Assembly (NCBI RefSeq): GCF_014852585.1 | Contig: NZ_JACVBX010000011.1 | Coordinates: forward strand, 186,001-250,000 | Source of the DNA: Pseudomonas sp. PDM18 | GTDB taxonomy: Bacteria > Pseudomonadota > Gammaproteobacteria > Pseudomonadales > Pseudomonadaceae | Length of the DNA: 64,000 bases | Direction of reading: 5' to 3' | In this document: positions 1 through 7,752 of the stretch, piece after piece | Numbering within the stretch: the stretch's first letter is position 1 | Layout: every line of letters begins with the position of its first letter | The notes under the pieces: generated by a model | Told to the model about the DNA's origin: nothing | The model's input: the letters and a program-made list of their open reading frames with translations, nothing else | Databases searched by the model: none | Translations under genes and position numbers: made by a program

Positions 1-1
1 C

Positions 2-784
2 CTGCTGCAGCGCACCACGCGGCGTGTCACCGCGACCCAGGACGGGCTGGTGCTCTACGAGCGCAGCAAGGACATGCTGGCCCAGTTGGACGAGTTGCAC
101 GGCCTGTTCCGCCAGGAAGACGAAGCCCTTGGTGGCCGCCTGCGGGTGGACATGCCGACAGTGATGGCGCGCAAGCTGGTGATGCCGCGCCTGGGCGAAT
201 TCCTCGCGCGGCACCCGGCCCTGGAGCTGGAGGTGAGCTGCACCGACCGCCGCGTCGACCTGGTACGTGAGGGCTTCGACTGCGTGGTGCGGGTCGGTTC
301 GGTGAACGATCCGTCGGTGGTGGCGCGCAGCCTCGGGCAGTTCCCGCAGGTAACCTGCGCCAGTCCGTCCTACCTCGCCAAGCACGGTGTGCCGCAGTCA
401 CTGGACGACCTCGCCGAGCACCAGCTGATCCACTACGTGACGGTGTTGGGCGCGCGGCCTCCGGGCTTCGAGTACCTGCACAACGAAGAGGTGCGCTACG
501 TGCCGATGGGCGGGGCACTGTCGGTGAACAACGCCGAGGCCTACGAAAGCGCGGCCATGGGTGGACTGGGGATCATCCAGGTGCCGATCCATGGCGTGCT
601 GGATGACTTGGAAGCGGGGCGGCTGGTGGCGGTACTTGAGCACATCCCGCTGCCGCCCATGGAAATTTCCCTGCTCTATGCCCACCGCCGCCTGCCGCAG
701 CGGGTACGGGCGTTCATGCAGTGGCTGGCGCAGTTGCTGGGGGAGCCCGGAGTGCTGGGCACGCCCGTAAACGCCAGGGATTAG
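2..784 (+). CDS. LysR-family transcriptional regulator, 5' end cut by window edge
   Basis: The reading frame is open from the first bases of the window and encodes about 260 residues, so the start codon and most of the helix-turn-helix are missing. The visible N-terminus (LLQRTTRRVTATQDG) is the wing that follows the recognition helix in LysR proteins, then comes the linker helix and an effector domain (RHPALELEVSCTDRRVDLV, then a C-terminal GLGIIQVP stretch). It resembles the LysR subgroup that often controls neighbouring oxidoreductases. The target gene is outside the window. The stop codon overlaps the stop of the convergent HD-domain gene by three bases, so the two genes share their 3' ends. 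Confidence 0.9.
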   Translation: MLQRTTRRVTATQDGLVLYERSKDMLAQLDELHGLFRQEDEALGGRLRVDMPTVMARKLVMPRLGEFLARHPALELEVSCTDRRVDLVREGFDCVVRVGSVNDPSVVARSLGQFPQVTCASPSYLAKHGVPQSLDDLAEHQLIHYVTVLGARPPGFEYLHNEEVRYVPMGGALSVNNAEAYESAAMGGLGIIQVPIHGVLDDLEAGRLVAVLEHIPLPPMEISLLYAHRRLPQRVRAFMQWLAQLLGEPGVLGTPVNARD

Positions 785-1422
785 CTGGCCCAGTCCGAAT
801 TCAGGATCACTTCGCAGAAGTTGCCGCGCACGAAGTCCGCATCCTTCATTGCCAGCACGTCGGCCTTGACGTTGCCGAAGGTGGTTTCCGGCTTGGCTTT
901 GATGCCGTCGTAGAAGGCTTGCAGGATGTCCTGCTTGAACTGCCCGCCGCGCGGGTGGGCGGCGACCACGGCGTCACGCTGGGCGTCGGGGAAGTGCGGG
1001 TAGGCGATACCCAGCACATCCATTTCCACCCCGGCGGTGACCAGCGCGATCTCCGGTTTCATGTGTTGCGGGATTCCGGGCGTGGTGTGCAGCGCGATGG
1101 CGGTCCATACCGTGTCGATATCGCTTTCGGCGATGCCGTGGCTGCGCAGGAACTCTGCCGCGCAGTCGGCGCCATCCACCTCGAAGCGTTCGCACTGGCT
1201 GCAGTAGCGTGGCATCAGGCCCATGTCGTGGAACATCGCGCCGGCGTAGAGCAGCTCGGCGTCGTACTTCAACTCCTTGCGCGCGCCGGTCAGTGCGCCC
1301 CAGTAGTAGACGCGAGAGGAATGATGGAAGAGCAGCGGGGTGGCGTTGTCGCGGACCATCTCGGTGATGGCCTTGGCGAGGGTACTGTCGGGGACTTTGA
1401 CGCCGTTCAGGTCGAGGCTCAT
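781..1422 (-). CDS. HD-domain protein, cyanamide-hydratase-like
   Basis: This 213-residue cytoplasmic protein carries an HD metal-dependent phosphohydrolase fold: a histidine near residue 33 (LFHHSSRVY), the HD pair at about 65-66 (AMFHDMGL), and later metal-ligand histidines near IALHTTPG. The arrangement resembles the cyanamide hydratase-like branch of HD proteins, but the substrate cannot be read from the sequence. The open frame extends far upstream (antisense to the next flavoprotein gene), but the ATG at 1422 starts where the family homology begins. The gene stands alone and converges on the LysR gene with overlapping stop codons. Confidence 0.8.
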   Translation of the reverse strand: MSLDLNGVKVPDSTLAKAITEMVRDNATPLLFHHSSRVYYWGALTGARKELKYDAELLYAGAMFHDMGLMPRYCSQCERFEVDGADCAAEFLRSHGIAESDIDTVWTAIALHTTPGIPQHMKPEIALVTAGVEMDVLGIAYPHFPDAQRDAVVAAHPRGGQFKQDILQAFYDGIKAKPETTFGNVKADVLAMKDADFVRGNFCEVILNSDWAS

Positions 1423-1582
1423 GGCGGGCTCCGGGGCTGGATTCCAAGGTGCGACGCGGGCTGCGTCGCGCTCCATGTCATTGGAAATCCGCGGCCCCCG
1501 AAGGACAACGAGGGCGAGGGAGCGAATCCGGACAGCCATGCATCTTTTGCTGCCGGGAGCCCGTAACGGCTGAAGTCGGGCT

Positions 1583-1661
1583 CGTAGGGCGCACAACGCG
1601 CCAGCGTTACCCGCCGCGGGGCAATCGGCGGATAACCCGTTTCGGGTTATGCGCCCTACGG
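1583..1661. repeat. GTAGGGCGCA-ended inverted-repeat element, copy 1
   Basis: The 79-bp segment begins GTAGGGCGCACAACGCGCC and ends GGGTTATGCGCCCTAC, so its ends are imperfect inverted repeats, with further dyads inside (GGCGGATAACCC). A closely related copy lies at 51527-51604, and a shortened relative (GGCGGATAACG..CGTTATCCGCC) lies near 63340-63370. It contains no coding capacity. It looks like a REP/MITE-type interspersed element. Confidence 0.75.
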
Positions 1662-1683
1662 TCCTGAATGGAGTGCTGGGCGG

Positions 1684-1706
1684 TTCGCGAGCAAGCTCGC
1701 TCCTAC
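1684..1706. repeat. REP-like palindrome GCGAGCAAGCTCGC
   Basis: A short dyad (TTCGCGAGCAAGCTCGCTCCTAC at its core) downstream of the flavoprotein gene. The same sequence occurs in reverse orientation at 55465-55487 after fusA2. It is typical of Pseudomonas REP-type palindromes at gene 3' ends. Confidence 0.7.
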
Positions 1707-1727
1707 GGGGAAACTCTGGAGCAGGGC

Positions 1728-2915
1728 CTAGACGAACTGCGCTGCCGCGTAGCCTGAGGCCCAGGCCCACTGGAAGTTGAAGCCGCCCAAGTGACCGGTG
1801 ACGTCCAGCACTTCGCCGACGAAGTACAGTCCGGGGGACTTCAGCGATTCCAGGGTCTTGGACGATACCTCGCGGGTGTCGACGCCGCCCAGAGTGACTT
1901 CCGCCGTGCGATAGCCCTCGGTACCGGCCGGTACCAGTTGCCAGTCGCCCAGGCGCTCGGCGATCGCCTTGAGCTCGGATGGCGTGTACTGCTTCATCGG
2001 TTTGGAGACGAACCATTGCTCGGCCAGTAGACCGGCCATCTTCTTGGTGAACAGCTCGCCCAGCAGCGTCTTCAGCTCGCTGTTGGGGCGCTCGCGCTGC
2101 TGTTCGACAAGCCAGACGGGCAGGTCGATGCGCGGCAGCAGGTCGATGCTGATGGTGTCGCCGGGCTGCCAATAGGAGGAAATCTGCAGGATCGCCGGGC
2201 CGCTGAGGCCGCGGTGGGTGAACAGGATGTTCTCGACAAAGCTCTGGCCGTTGCAGCTTACCCGGCAGTCCTCCACCGAGGTGCCGGACAGCTCGGTGCA
2301 CAGGGCCTTGAGCTGCGGATCGGTAATGGTGAAGGGCACCAGGCCGGCGCGGGTCGGCAGCACGCTGTGGCCGAACTGGCGGGCGATCTGGTAGCCGAAG
2401 CCGGTGGCGCCGAGGGTCGGGATGGACAGGCCGCCGGTGGCGATCACCAGGGATTCGCAGCGCACCGGGCCGAGGCTGCTCTGTAACTGGTAGCCGCCTT
2501 CGTCGAGACGGGCGATCTCGCTCACCGAGGTGTCCAGGCGCAGGTCGACGCCGGCCTGCTCGCACTCGTCCAGCAGCAGGCCGAGGATGTCGCTGGACTT
2601 GTTATCGCAGAACAGCTGGCCGAGCTTCTTCTCGTGATAGGGCACGCCGTGCTTGGCCACCAGGGCGATGAAGTCCCACTGGGTGAAACGTGCCAGCGCG
2701 GACTTGCAGAAGTGCGGATTCTGCGAAAGGAAGTTGACCGGCTCGCAATACATATTGGTGAAGTTGCAGCGCCCGCCACCGGACATGAGGATCTTCTTGC
2801 CGGCCTTGTTGGCGTGGTCGATCAGCAGGACCTGACGACCGCGCGCGGCGGCGCTCATGGCGCACATCAGTCCCGCGGCGCCGGCGCCGATGATGATGAC
2901 CTGGGAGGTGAGCAC
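1728..2915 (-). CDS. BaiN/RdsA-type (HI0933 family) FAD-dependent oxidoreductase
   Basis: A 395-residue flavoprotein of the YhiN/HI0933 family. The N-terminus is a Rossmann dinucleotide-binding motif (IIIGAGAAGLM), followed by the family segment GKKILMSGGGRCNFTN, an ATGG motif (VIATGGLSIPTLGATG) and a C-terminal FAD-contact region (FVGEVLDVTGHLGGFNFQWAWASG). Family members are cytosolic enzymes of mostly unknown substrate; some reduce bile-acid intermediates in gut bacteria, so that role should not be transferred here. I chose the GTG start at 2915 because GAGGAA lies six bases upstream and the Rossmann motif begins within ten residues. A longer frame with 16 more residues exists upstream but has no such support. 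Confidence 0.88.
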   Translation of the reverse strand: MLTSQVIIIGAGAAGLMCAMSAAARGRQVLLIDHANKAGKKILMSGGGRCNFTNMYCEPVNFLSQNPHFCKSALARFTQWDFIALVAKHGVPYHEKKLGQLFCDNKSSDILGLLLDECEQAGVDLRLDTSVSEIARLDEGGYQLQSSLGPVRCESLVIATGGLSIPTLGATGFGYQIARQFGHSVLPTRAGLVPFTITDPQLKALCTELSGTSVEDCRVSCNGQSFVENILFTHRGLSGPAILQISSYWQPGDTISIDLLPRIDLPVWLVEQQRERPNSELKTLLGELFTKKMAGLLAEQWFVSKPMKQYTPSELKAIAERLGDWQLVPAGTEGYRTAEVTLGGVDTREVSSKTLESLKSPGLYFVGEVLDVTGHLGGFNFQWAWASGYAAAQFV

Positions 2916-3150
2916 GGTGGATTCCTCGTGGACGAGCGCCTGGGCGGCGCAAAAGCCGCGCATCTTACCCCAAGGGCGGCCGCGCCGGCTGCCCGCGCCC
3001 GACCGGGCGTCGTCCGGGCCTGTGTCGCCAGAGCAGGGCTTCCCGACCAGCGCCGGGCACGTCGGGATATCCCCGAGGCGCTTTTGTCCGGATAATGCCG
3101 GCCCGTTCGCTTTCTACTTTTTCGCGCTACTTTTTCGTGGTGATGCCCGC

Positions 3151-5349
3151 ATGGAAATCAAGGTCAATTTTCTCGACAACCTCCGACTCGAAGCCAAGTT
3201 CGACGACTTCACGGTGATTGCCGACCAGCCCATCCGCTACAAGGGCGACGGTTCGGCACCGGGGCCGTTCGACTATTTCCTGGCCTCGTCGGCGTTGTGC
3301 GCGGCTTACTTCGTCAAGCTCTACTGCCAGACCCGCGACATCCCCACGGACAATATCCGCCTGTCGCAGAACAACATCGTCGACCCGGAGAACCGCTACA
3401 AGCAGATCTTCAAGATCCAGGTGGAGCTGCCGGCGGACATCTCCGAAAAGGACCGCCAGGGCATCCTGCGCTCCATCGATCGCTGCACGGTGAAGAAGGT
3501 GGTGCAGACCGGTCCGGACTTCATCATCGAGCAAGTCGAGAACCTCGACGCCGACGCCCAGGCGCTGCTGATGCCGAGCACCGCCGCCGGCGCGAGCACC
3601 TATATCCAGGGCAAGGACCTGCCGCTGGAACAGACCATCGCCAACATGTCGGAAATCCTCGCCGGCCTGGGCATGAAGATCGAGATCGCCTCGTGGCGCA
3701 ACATCGTGCCCAATGTCTGGTCGCTGCACATCCGCGACGCGCAGTCGCCGATGTGCTTCACCAACGGCAAGGGCGCCACCAAGGAAAGCGCGCTGGCCTC
3801 GGCGCTGGGCGAGTTCATCGAGCGCCTGAACTGCAACTTCTTCTACAACGACCAGTACTGGGGCGAGGAGATAGCCAACGCGCCGTTCGTGCATTACCCC
3901 GACGAGCGCTGGTTCAAGCCGGGCGCGAAGGACGCGCTGCCGGAGGAAATCCTCGACGAGTACTGTCTGGAGATCTACAACCCGGACGGTGAGCTGCGCG
4001 GCTCGCACCTCTACGACACCAACTCGGGCAACACCGAGCGCGGCATTTGTTCGCTGCCGTTCGTGCGCCAATCCGACGGCGAGACGGTGTACTTCCCGTC
4101 CAACCTGATCGAGAACCTCTACCTGTCAAACGGGATGAGTGCCGGCAACACCCTGGCCGAGGCACAGGTGCAGTGCCTGTCGGAAATCTTCGAACGCGCG
4201 GTGAAGCGCGAAATCCTCGAAGGCGAACTGGCGCTGCCGGACGTGCCGCAGGAGGTGCTGGCCAAGTATCCCGGCATCGCCGCCGGCATCAAGGGCCTGG
4301 AAGAACAGGGCTTCCCGGTGCTGGTCAAGGATGCGTCGCTGGGCGGCGAATTCCCGGTGATGTGCGTGACCCTGATGAACCCGCGCACCGGCGGCGTGTT
4401 CGCCTCCTTCGGCGCGCACCCGAGCTTCGAAGTGGCACTGGAGCGGAGCCTCACCGAGCTGCTTCAGGGCCGCAGCTTCGAAGGCCTCAACGACCTGCCG
4501 CGGCCGACCTTCGAAAGCCAGGCGCTGACCGAGCCGAACAACTTCGTCGAGCACTTCATCGACTCCAGCGGCGTGGTCTCGTGGCGCTTCTTCAGCTCCA
4601 AGGCCGATTACGACTTCGTCGAGTGGGACTTCTCCGGCCACGGTGACGATTCCAACGTGCAGGAAGCGCAGACCCTGTTCGGCATCCTCGAGGAGCAGGG
4701 CAAGGAGGTCTACATGGCCGTGTACGAGCACCTGGGCGCCACCGCCTGCCGCATCCTGGTGCCGGGTTATTCGGAAATCTACCCGGTGGAAGACCTCATC
4801 TGGGACAACACCAACAAGGCGCTGGCGTTCCGCGCCGACATCCTCAACCTGCACAGCCTCAACATCGTCCGCCTCAAGTCGCTGCTCAAGCGCCTGGAAG
4901 CCTGCGAGGTGGACGAGTACACCGACATCACCACGCTGATCGGCATCGAGTTCGACGACAACACCGTCTGGGGCCAGCTAACCATCCTCGAGCTCAAGCT
5001 GCTGATCAACCTCGCGGTGAAACGCTTCGAAACCGCCAAGGAACAGGTGGAGATGTTCCTCCAGTACAACGACAACACCGTCGAGCGCGGGCTGTTCTAC
5101 CAGGCGCTCAGCGCGGCGCTGGAAGTGCACCTGGACGAGGAACTGGAAATGGCCGACTTCGAGGCCAACTTCCGCCGCATGTTTGGCAACGAGCGTATGG
5201 ACGCGGTGTTGGGTTCGCTGGGCGGTAGCGTGCGCTTCTACGGGCTGACGCCGACCAGCACGAAGCTCGAAGGCCTCGACAAGCACCTGCGCCTGATCGA
5301 AAGCTACAAGAAGCTGCACCAGGCTCGGGCCAGGGCCGTGGCGCGCTGA
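3151..5349 (+). CDS. OsmC-YcaO domain fusion protein
   Basis: This 732-residue protein joins two domains. Residues 1 to about 140 are OsmC-like (FDYFLASSALCAAYF), with candidate redox cysteines at 50 and 112, the pair expected for an organic hydroperoxide reductase fold. From about residue 150 to the end it matches E. coli YcaO closely (PNVWSLHIRD, CFTNGKGATKESALASALGE, SNGMSAGNTLAEAQ, FASFGAHPSFEVALERSLTE). YcaO is an ATP-dependent enzyme family; the E. coli member is linked to beta-methylthiolation of ribosomal protein S12 with RimO. The E. coli protein lacks the OsmC part. The ATG at 3151 begins directly before the OsmC fold. A terminator follows. The combined function is unknown. Confidence 0.88.
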   Translation: MEIKVNFLDNLRLEAKFDDFTVIADQPIRYKGDGSAPGPFDYFLASSALCAAYFVKLYCQTRDIPTDNIRLSQNNIVDPENRYKQIFKIQVELPADISEKDRQGILRSIDRCTVKKVVQTGPDFIIEQVENLDADAQALLMPSTAAGASTYIQGKDLPLEQTIANMSEILAGLGMKIEIASWRNIVPNVWSLHIRDAQSPMCFTNGKGATKESALASALGEFIERLNCNFFYNDQYWGEEIANAPFVHYPDERWFKPGAKDALPEEILDEYCLEIYNPDGELRGSHLYDTNSGNTERGICSLPFVRQSDGETVYFPSNLIENLYLSNGMSAGNTLAEAQVQCLSEIFERAVKREILEGELALPDVPQEVLAKYPGIAAGIKGLEEQGFPVLVKDASLGGEFPVMCVTLMNPRTGGVFASFGAHPSFEVALERSLTELLQGRSFEGLNDLPRPTFESQALTEPNNFVEHFIDSSGVVSWRFFSSKADYDFVEWDFSGHGDDSNVQEAQTLFGILEEQGKEVYMAVYEHLGATACRILVPGYSEIYPVEDLIWDNTNKALAFRADILNLHSLNIVRLKSLLKRLEACEVDEYTDITTLIGIEFDDNTVWGQLTILELKLLINLAVKRFETAKEQVEMFLQYNDNTVERGLFYQALSAALEVHLDEELEMADFEANFRRMFGNERMDAVLGSLGGSVRFYGLTPTSTKLEGLDKHLRLIESYKKLHQARARAVAR

Positions 5350-5366
5350 TCTGGCAGTTGGTCAGC

Positions 5367-5391
5367 AAAGGCACCTACGGGTGCCTTTTTC
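5367..5391 (+). terminator. Rho-independent terminator after the OsmC-YcaO gene
   Basis: A 9-bp stem AAAGGCACC / GGTGCCTTT with loop TACG is followed by a T run, 18 bases after the stop codon. Confidence 0.9.
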
Positions 5392-5544
5392 ATTTGCGTT
5401 GCTCGCGGCCAGCCCCGGCATGCCGCTCGACCGGTCGTCCGGTAAAGCGCGAAAGTCGGCCTAGACTTGTCGATTCCGCCGTCGCCCAGGCGACCAAGCT
5501 GCATGCCCGGTCAAGCCGACCGCGCGAAAATCAGGAGATTCACC

Positions 5545-6045
5545 ATGTCCAGCCTGCAACGCGTCACCCCCTGCCTGTGGTTCGACGGCAAGGCCGAGGA
5601 AGCAGCCCAGTTCTATGTCGCCATCTTTCCCAACTCGAGGATCGTCCAGGCCGCCTATTACCCCGAGGCCGAGAAGGACCGCCACGGTGGCGAACCCGGC
5701 TCGGTGCTGACGGTGGAGTTCGTGTTGGACGGCCAGACCTTCATCGCCCTTAACGGCGGCCCGGCCTTCAATTTCACCGAGGCCCTGTCGTTGCAGGTGA
5801 TGTGCGACAGCCAGAAGGAGATCGACCACTTCTGGGACAAACTTGGCGCCGGTGGTCCGGAGGAAGCGCAAATCTGCGGCTGGCTGAAGGACCGCTACGG
5901 GGTGTCCTGGCAGATCTGCCCGCGCCACGTCGGCGACATGGTCGCCGATCCGAACCCGGAGAAGGCCAGCCGCACGCTGCAGGCAGTGATGGGCATGAAG
6001 AAGCTGGACATGGCCGCCATCGAGCGCGCTCACGCCGGCAACTGA
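5545..6045 (+). CDS. VOC-superfamily protein, PhnB / 3-demethylubiquinone-9-methyltransferase-like domain
   Basis: The 166-residue product starts LQRVTPCLWFDGKAEEAAQFY and contains IFPNSRI and a later GVSWQICP segment, which are signatures of the PhnB-like branch of the glyoxalase/VOC fold. Despite the historical domain name, these are not shown to be methyltransferases; they are small cytosolic proteins of unclear activity. AGGAG lies eight bases upstream of the ATG at 5545. It is followed after 26 bases by a second VOC gene, so the two probably form a short operon. Confidence 0.85.
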   Translation: MSSLQRVTPCLWFDGKAEEAAQFYVAIFPNSRIVQAAYYPEAEKDRHGGEPGSVLTVEFVLDGQTFIALNGGPAFNFTEALSLQVMCDSQKEIDHFWDKLGAGGPEEAQICGWLKDRYGVSWQICPRHVGDMVADPNPEKASRTLQAVMGMKKLDMAAIERAHAGN

Positions 6046-6071
6046 TTCCCACAGGCAGAGGAGGGCGCGGC

Positions 6072-6461
6072 ATGTTCAGCCACATCACGGTTGGCACCAA
6101 CGACCTCCCGCGTGCCATCGACTTCTACGGCAGGGTGCTCGGCACGCTGTGGATTGTCCTCAAGGCGCATCGCCATGAGCCTGAGCGGGCGATCTTCGCC
6201 CACCCGGACAGCGACGTGGTGTTCTGCGTGTACCAACCCATCGACGGCCAGCCGGCCAGCATCGGCAATGGCAGCCTGGTGGCCTTCGAGGCGCGTACAC
6301 GGCACCAGGTCGACAGCTTCCATGCCCGCGCCGTGCAACTGGGCGGCGTCGACGAGGGGCCGCCCGGCCTGCGCCTGAACTACTCACCGACCTACTACGG
6401 CGCCTACGTACGCGACCTGGATGGCAACAAGCTGTGTTGCGTCTGCCATCTGCAGGAGTGA
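6072..6461 (+). CDS. VOC-family (glyoxalase-like) protein
   Basis: A 129-residue single-module VOC protein (MFSHITVGTNDLPRAIDFY at the start, YYGAYVRDLDGNKLCCVCH at the end). The pattern of an N-terminal His and a later Tyr/Asp-rich strand fits metal-dependent lyase or dioxygenase-like VOC proteins, but no substrate is evident. The AGAGGAGG ribosome-binding site just upstream of the ATG is strong. It lies 26 bases after the PhnB-like gene on the same strand and is probably co-transcribed. Confidence 0.85.
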   Translation: MFSHITVGTNDLPRAIDFYGRVLGTLWIVLKAHRHEPERAIFAHPDSDVVFCVYQPIDGQPASIGNGSLVAFEARTRHQVDSFHARAVQLGGVDEGPPGLRLNYSPTYYGAYVRDLDGNKLCCVCHLQE

Positions 6462-6605
6462 GCCGGCGCGACAGAAATTTCGAACCTGCCAGCGCGGCGG
6501 CTCGTCCAACTCCCTGAGCGTCGCAGTCACCAGGTACGCACCGATTGCCCGACTGTGGCACCGCCAAGCGGCGAGGGTGCGCTCGCCGGACAGGGAGAAT
6601 CTGCG

Positions 6606-6890
6606 ATGGTCACTCACTACAAGGTCAAGGGGCACCTGGCCTGCGGGCATGCGGGCAAGCACCTGGAATCCACCACCGAGCTGAACCGGGTGAAATGCCG
6701 CAGCTGCCGCAACACCGAGGTCTACAAGGAAGCCCGCCGCGATGCGCGCAACGCCGCCCGCCGCGCCCAGCGCAAGGCCCGTGCCGAAGCCGTGCACAAC
6801 GACTGGCGCAGCTTCTGGGAGAAACGCCTGGTCGCCATGCCGGGCAGCCAGCGCCTGCCGCGCGGGTTCCAGGACCAGCCGTTCGTCTGA
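6606..6890 (+). CDS. Small basic conserved-looking protein with a possible Cys/His metal site
   Basis: I do not recognise a named family. The 94-residue product has a CGH motif near residue 13 and a CRSC motif near residues 32-35, which together could bind zinc. A highly basic, Arg-rich helix (EARRDARNAARRAQRKARAE) follows, and the C-terminus is short and aromatic. Charge and size suggest a nucleic-acid or ribosome-associated role, but that is only inference. AGGGAG precedes the ATG at 6606, and the reading frame has the codon bias of its neighbours, so it is likely to be real. It is monocistronic as far as can be seen. Confidence 0.65.
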   Translation: MVTHYKVKGHLACGHAGKHLESTTELNRVKCRSCRNTEVYKEARRDARNAARRAQRKARAEAVHNDWRSFWEKRLVAMPGSQRLPRGFQDQPFV

Positions 6891-7035
6891 GCCGGGCGTG
6901 GGCAGGAGGAGCGAGCGGATGCATGCCCGAGCGTTAAGCTCGGGAAAGTCGTGCTAGCATCTGCGACGGCCCCGAATCCTCCTGCGGCGCTGGCAACCCG
7001 CCAGCGCCGCCATCCCTCACAGAAGGACCCAAGCA

Positions 7036-7536
7036 ATGGCTCAAGTTACCCTCAAGGGCAACCCGGTTTCCGTCGACGGCAAGCTGCCGCAGAAAGGCGA
7101 GCAGGCTCCGGCCCTGTCGCTGGTCGCCGGCAACCTGTCCGACGTCACCCTGGAAACCTACGCCGGCAAGCGCAAGGTGCTGAACATCTTCCCCAGCGTC
7201 GACACCCCGACCTGCGCCACCTCCGTGCGCAAGTTCAACGCTGAAGCCAGCAAGCTGGCCAACACTGTCGTACTGTGCGTTTCCGCCGACCTGCCGTTCG
7301 CCCAGGCGCGCTTCTGCGGCGCCGAAGGCCTGGAGAACGTGGTGAACCTGTCCACCCTGCGTGGCCGCGAGTTCCTCGCCAACTACGGCGTAGCCATCGC
7401 CGACGGCCCGCTGGCCGGCCTGGCTGCCCGCGCTGTCGTGGTGCTGGACGAGCAGAACAAGGTGCTGCACAGCGAGCTGGTAGGCGAGATCGCCGACGAG
7501 CCGAACTACGCCGCCGCCATCGCCGCCCTGGCCTGA
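7036..7536 (+). CDS. tpx: Thiol peroxidase Tpx (atypical 2-Cys peroxiredoxin)
   Basis: The 166-residue protein matches Tpx along its whole length. The peroxidatic cysteine is C60 in [15 protein letters not shown] and the resolving cysteine is C94 in [11 protein letters not shown], the same spacing as E. coli Tpx (C61/C95). It reduces hydrogen and alkyl hydroperoxides using thioredoxin. The length is normal for the family and the start is at the first ATG, shortly after an AGAAGGA ribosome-binding site. It stands alone, with a hairpin after the gene. In P. aeruginosa, tpx also lies a few genes from the mux operon, so the local order looks conserved. Confidence 0.96.
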   Translation: MAQVTLKGNPVSVDGKLPQKGEQAPALSLVAGNLSDVTLETYAGKRKVLNIFPSVDTPTCATSVRKFNAEASKLANTVVLCVSADLPFAQARFCGAEGLENVVNLSTLRGREFLANYGVAIADGPLAGLAARAVVVLDEQNKVLHSELVGEIADEPNYAAAIAALA

Positions 7537-7571
7537 TGGAAGGATCGGGCCGGTCCATCAGGACTGGCCCC

Positions 7572-7600
7572 AATGGCGCGGAACCTCCCGCGCCATTTCC
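7572..7600 (+). terminator. Candidate terminator after tpx
   Basis: A 10-bp perfect stem AATGGCGCGG / CCGCGCCATT with a 6-base loop, followed by only a short TT tract. It could be an intrinsic terminator with a weak U run. Confidence 0.5.
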
Positions 7601-7630
7601 GGGTCGCAATGCCCCGGTAATTCGTAACTC

Positions 7631-7663
7631 CCGGTAAATCAAAGGTAAATAGCGGGTAAAGAG
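7631..7663 (+). promoter_or_regulatory. Three 11-bp direct repeats upstream of muxA
   Basis: The units CCGGTAAATCA, AAGGTAAATAG and CGGGTAAAGAG follow each other without gap, putting GGTAA at 7633, 7644 and 7655. A further GGTAA lies at 7616. An 11-bp direct-repeat period is the classic layout of OmpR/PhoB-family response-regulator sites. They lie 90 to 122 bp before the muxA start. The regulator is unknown. Confidence 0.5.
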
Positions 7664-7752
7664 ACTTTGCCTGCGGCCATGCTGTGCTTATCGTTCAGCC
7701 TCGGTATTCTCACTTCCTTGCGCCAAACCCCCTTTTCAAAAGACAGAGTCCC

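Larger units (their letters stand above)
1423..1727. other. Intergenic stretch with two palindromic repeat elements
   Basis: No convincing gene is seen. The gap holds a 79-bp element with inverted ends (1583-1661) and a separate GCGAGCAAGCTCGC palindrome (about 1684-1706). The remainder between 1423 and 1582 is presumably the HD-gene promoter region; I recognise no specific site in it. Confidence 0.6.

Noticed and set aside
1423..2565. Open frame extending the HD-domain gene upstream by about 380 codons
   Set aside because: It is antisense to the flavoprotein gene; the family homology and start fit at 1422. The extension is a by-product of GC-rich codon use.
2857..3150. In-frame extension of the OsmC-YcaO gene upstream of 3151
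   Set aside because: Those residues are Pro/Arg-rich, overlap the divergent gene start and lie before the first OsmC residue.
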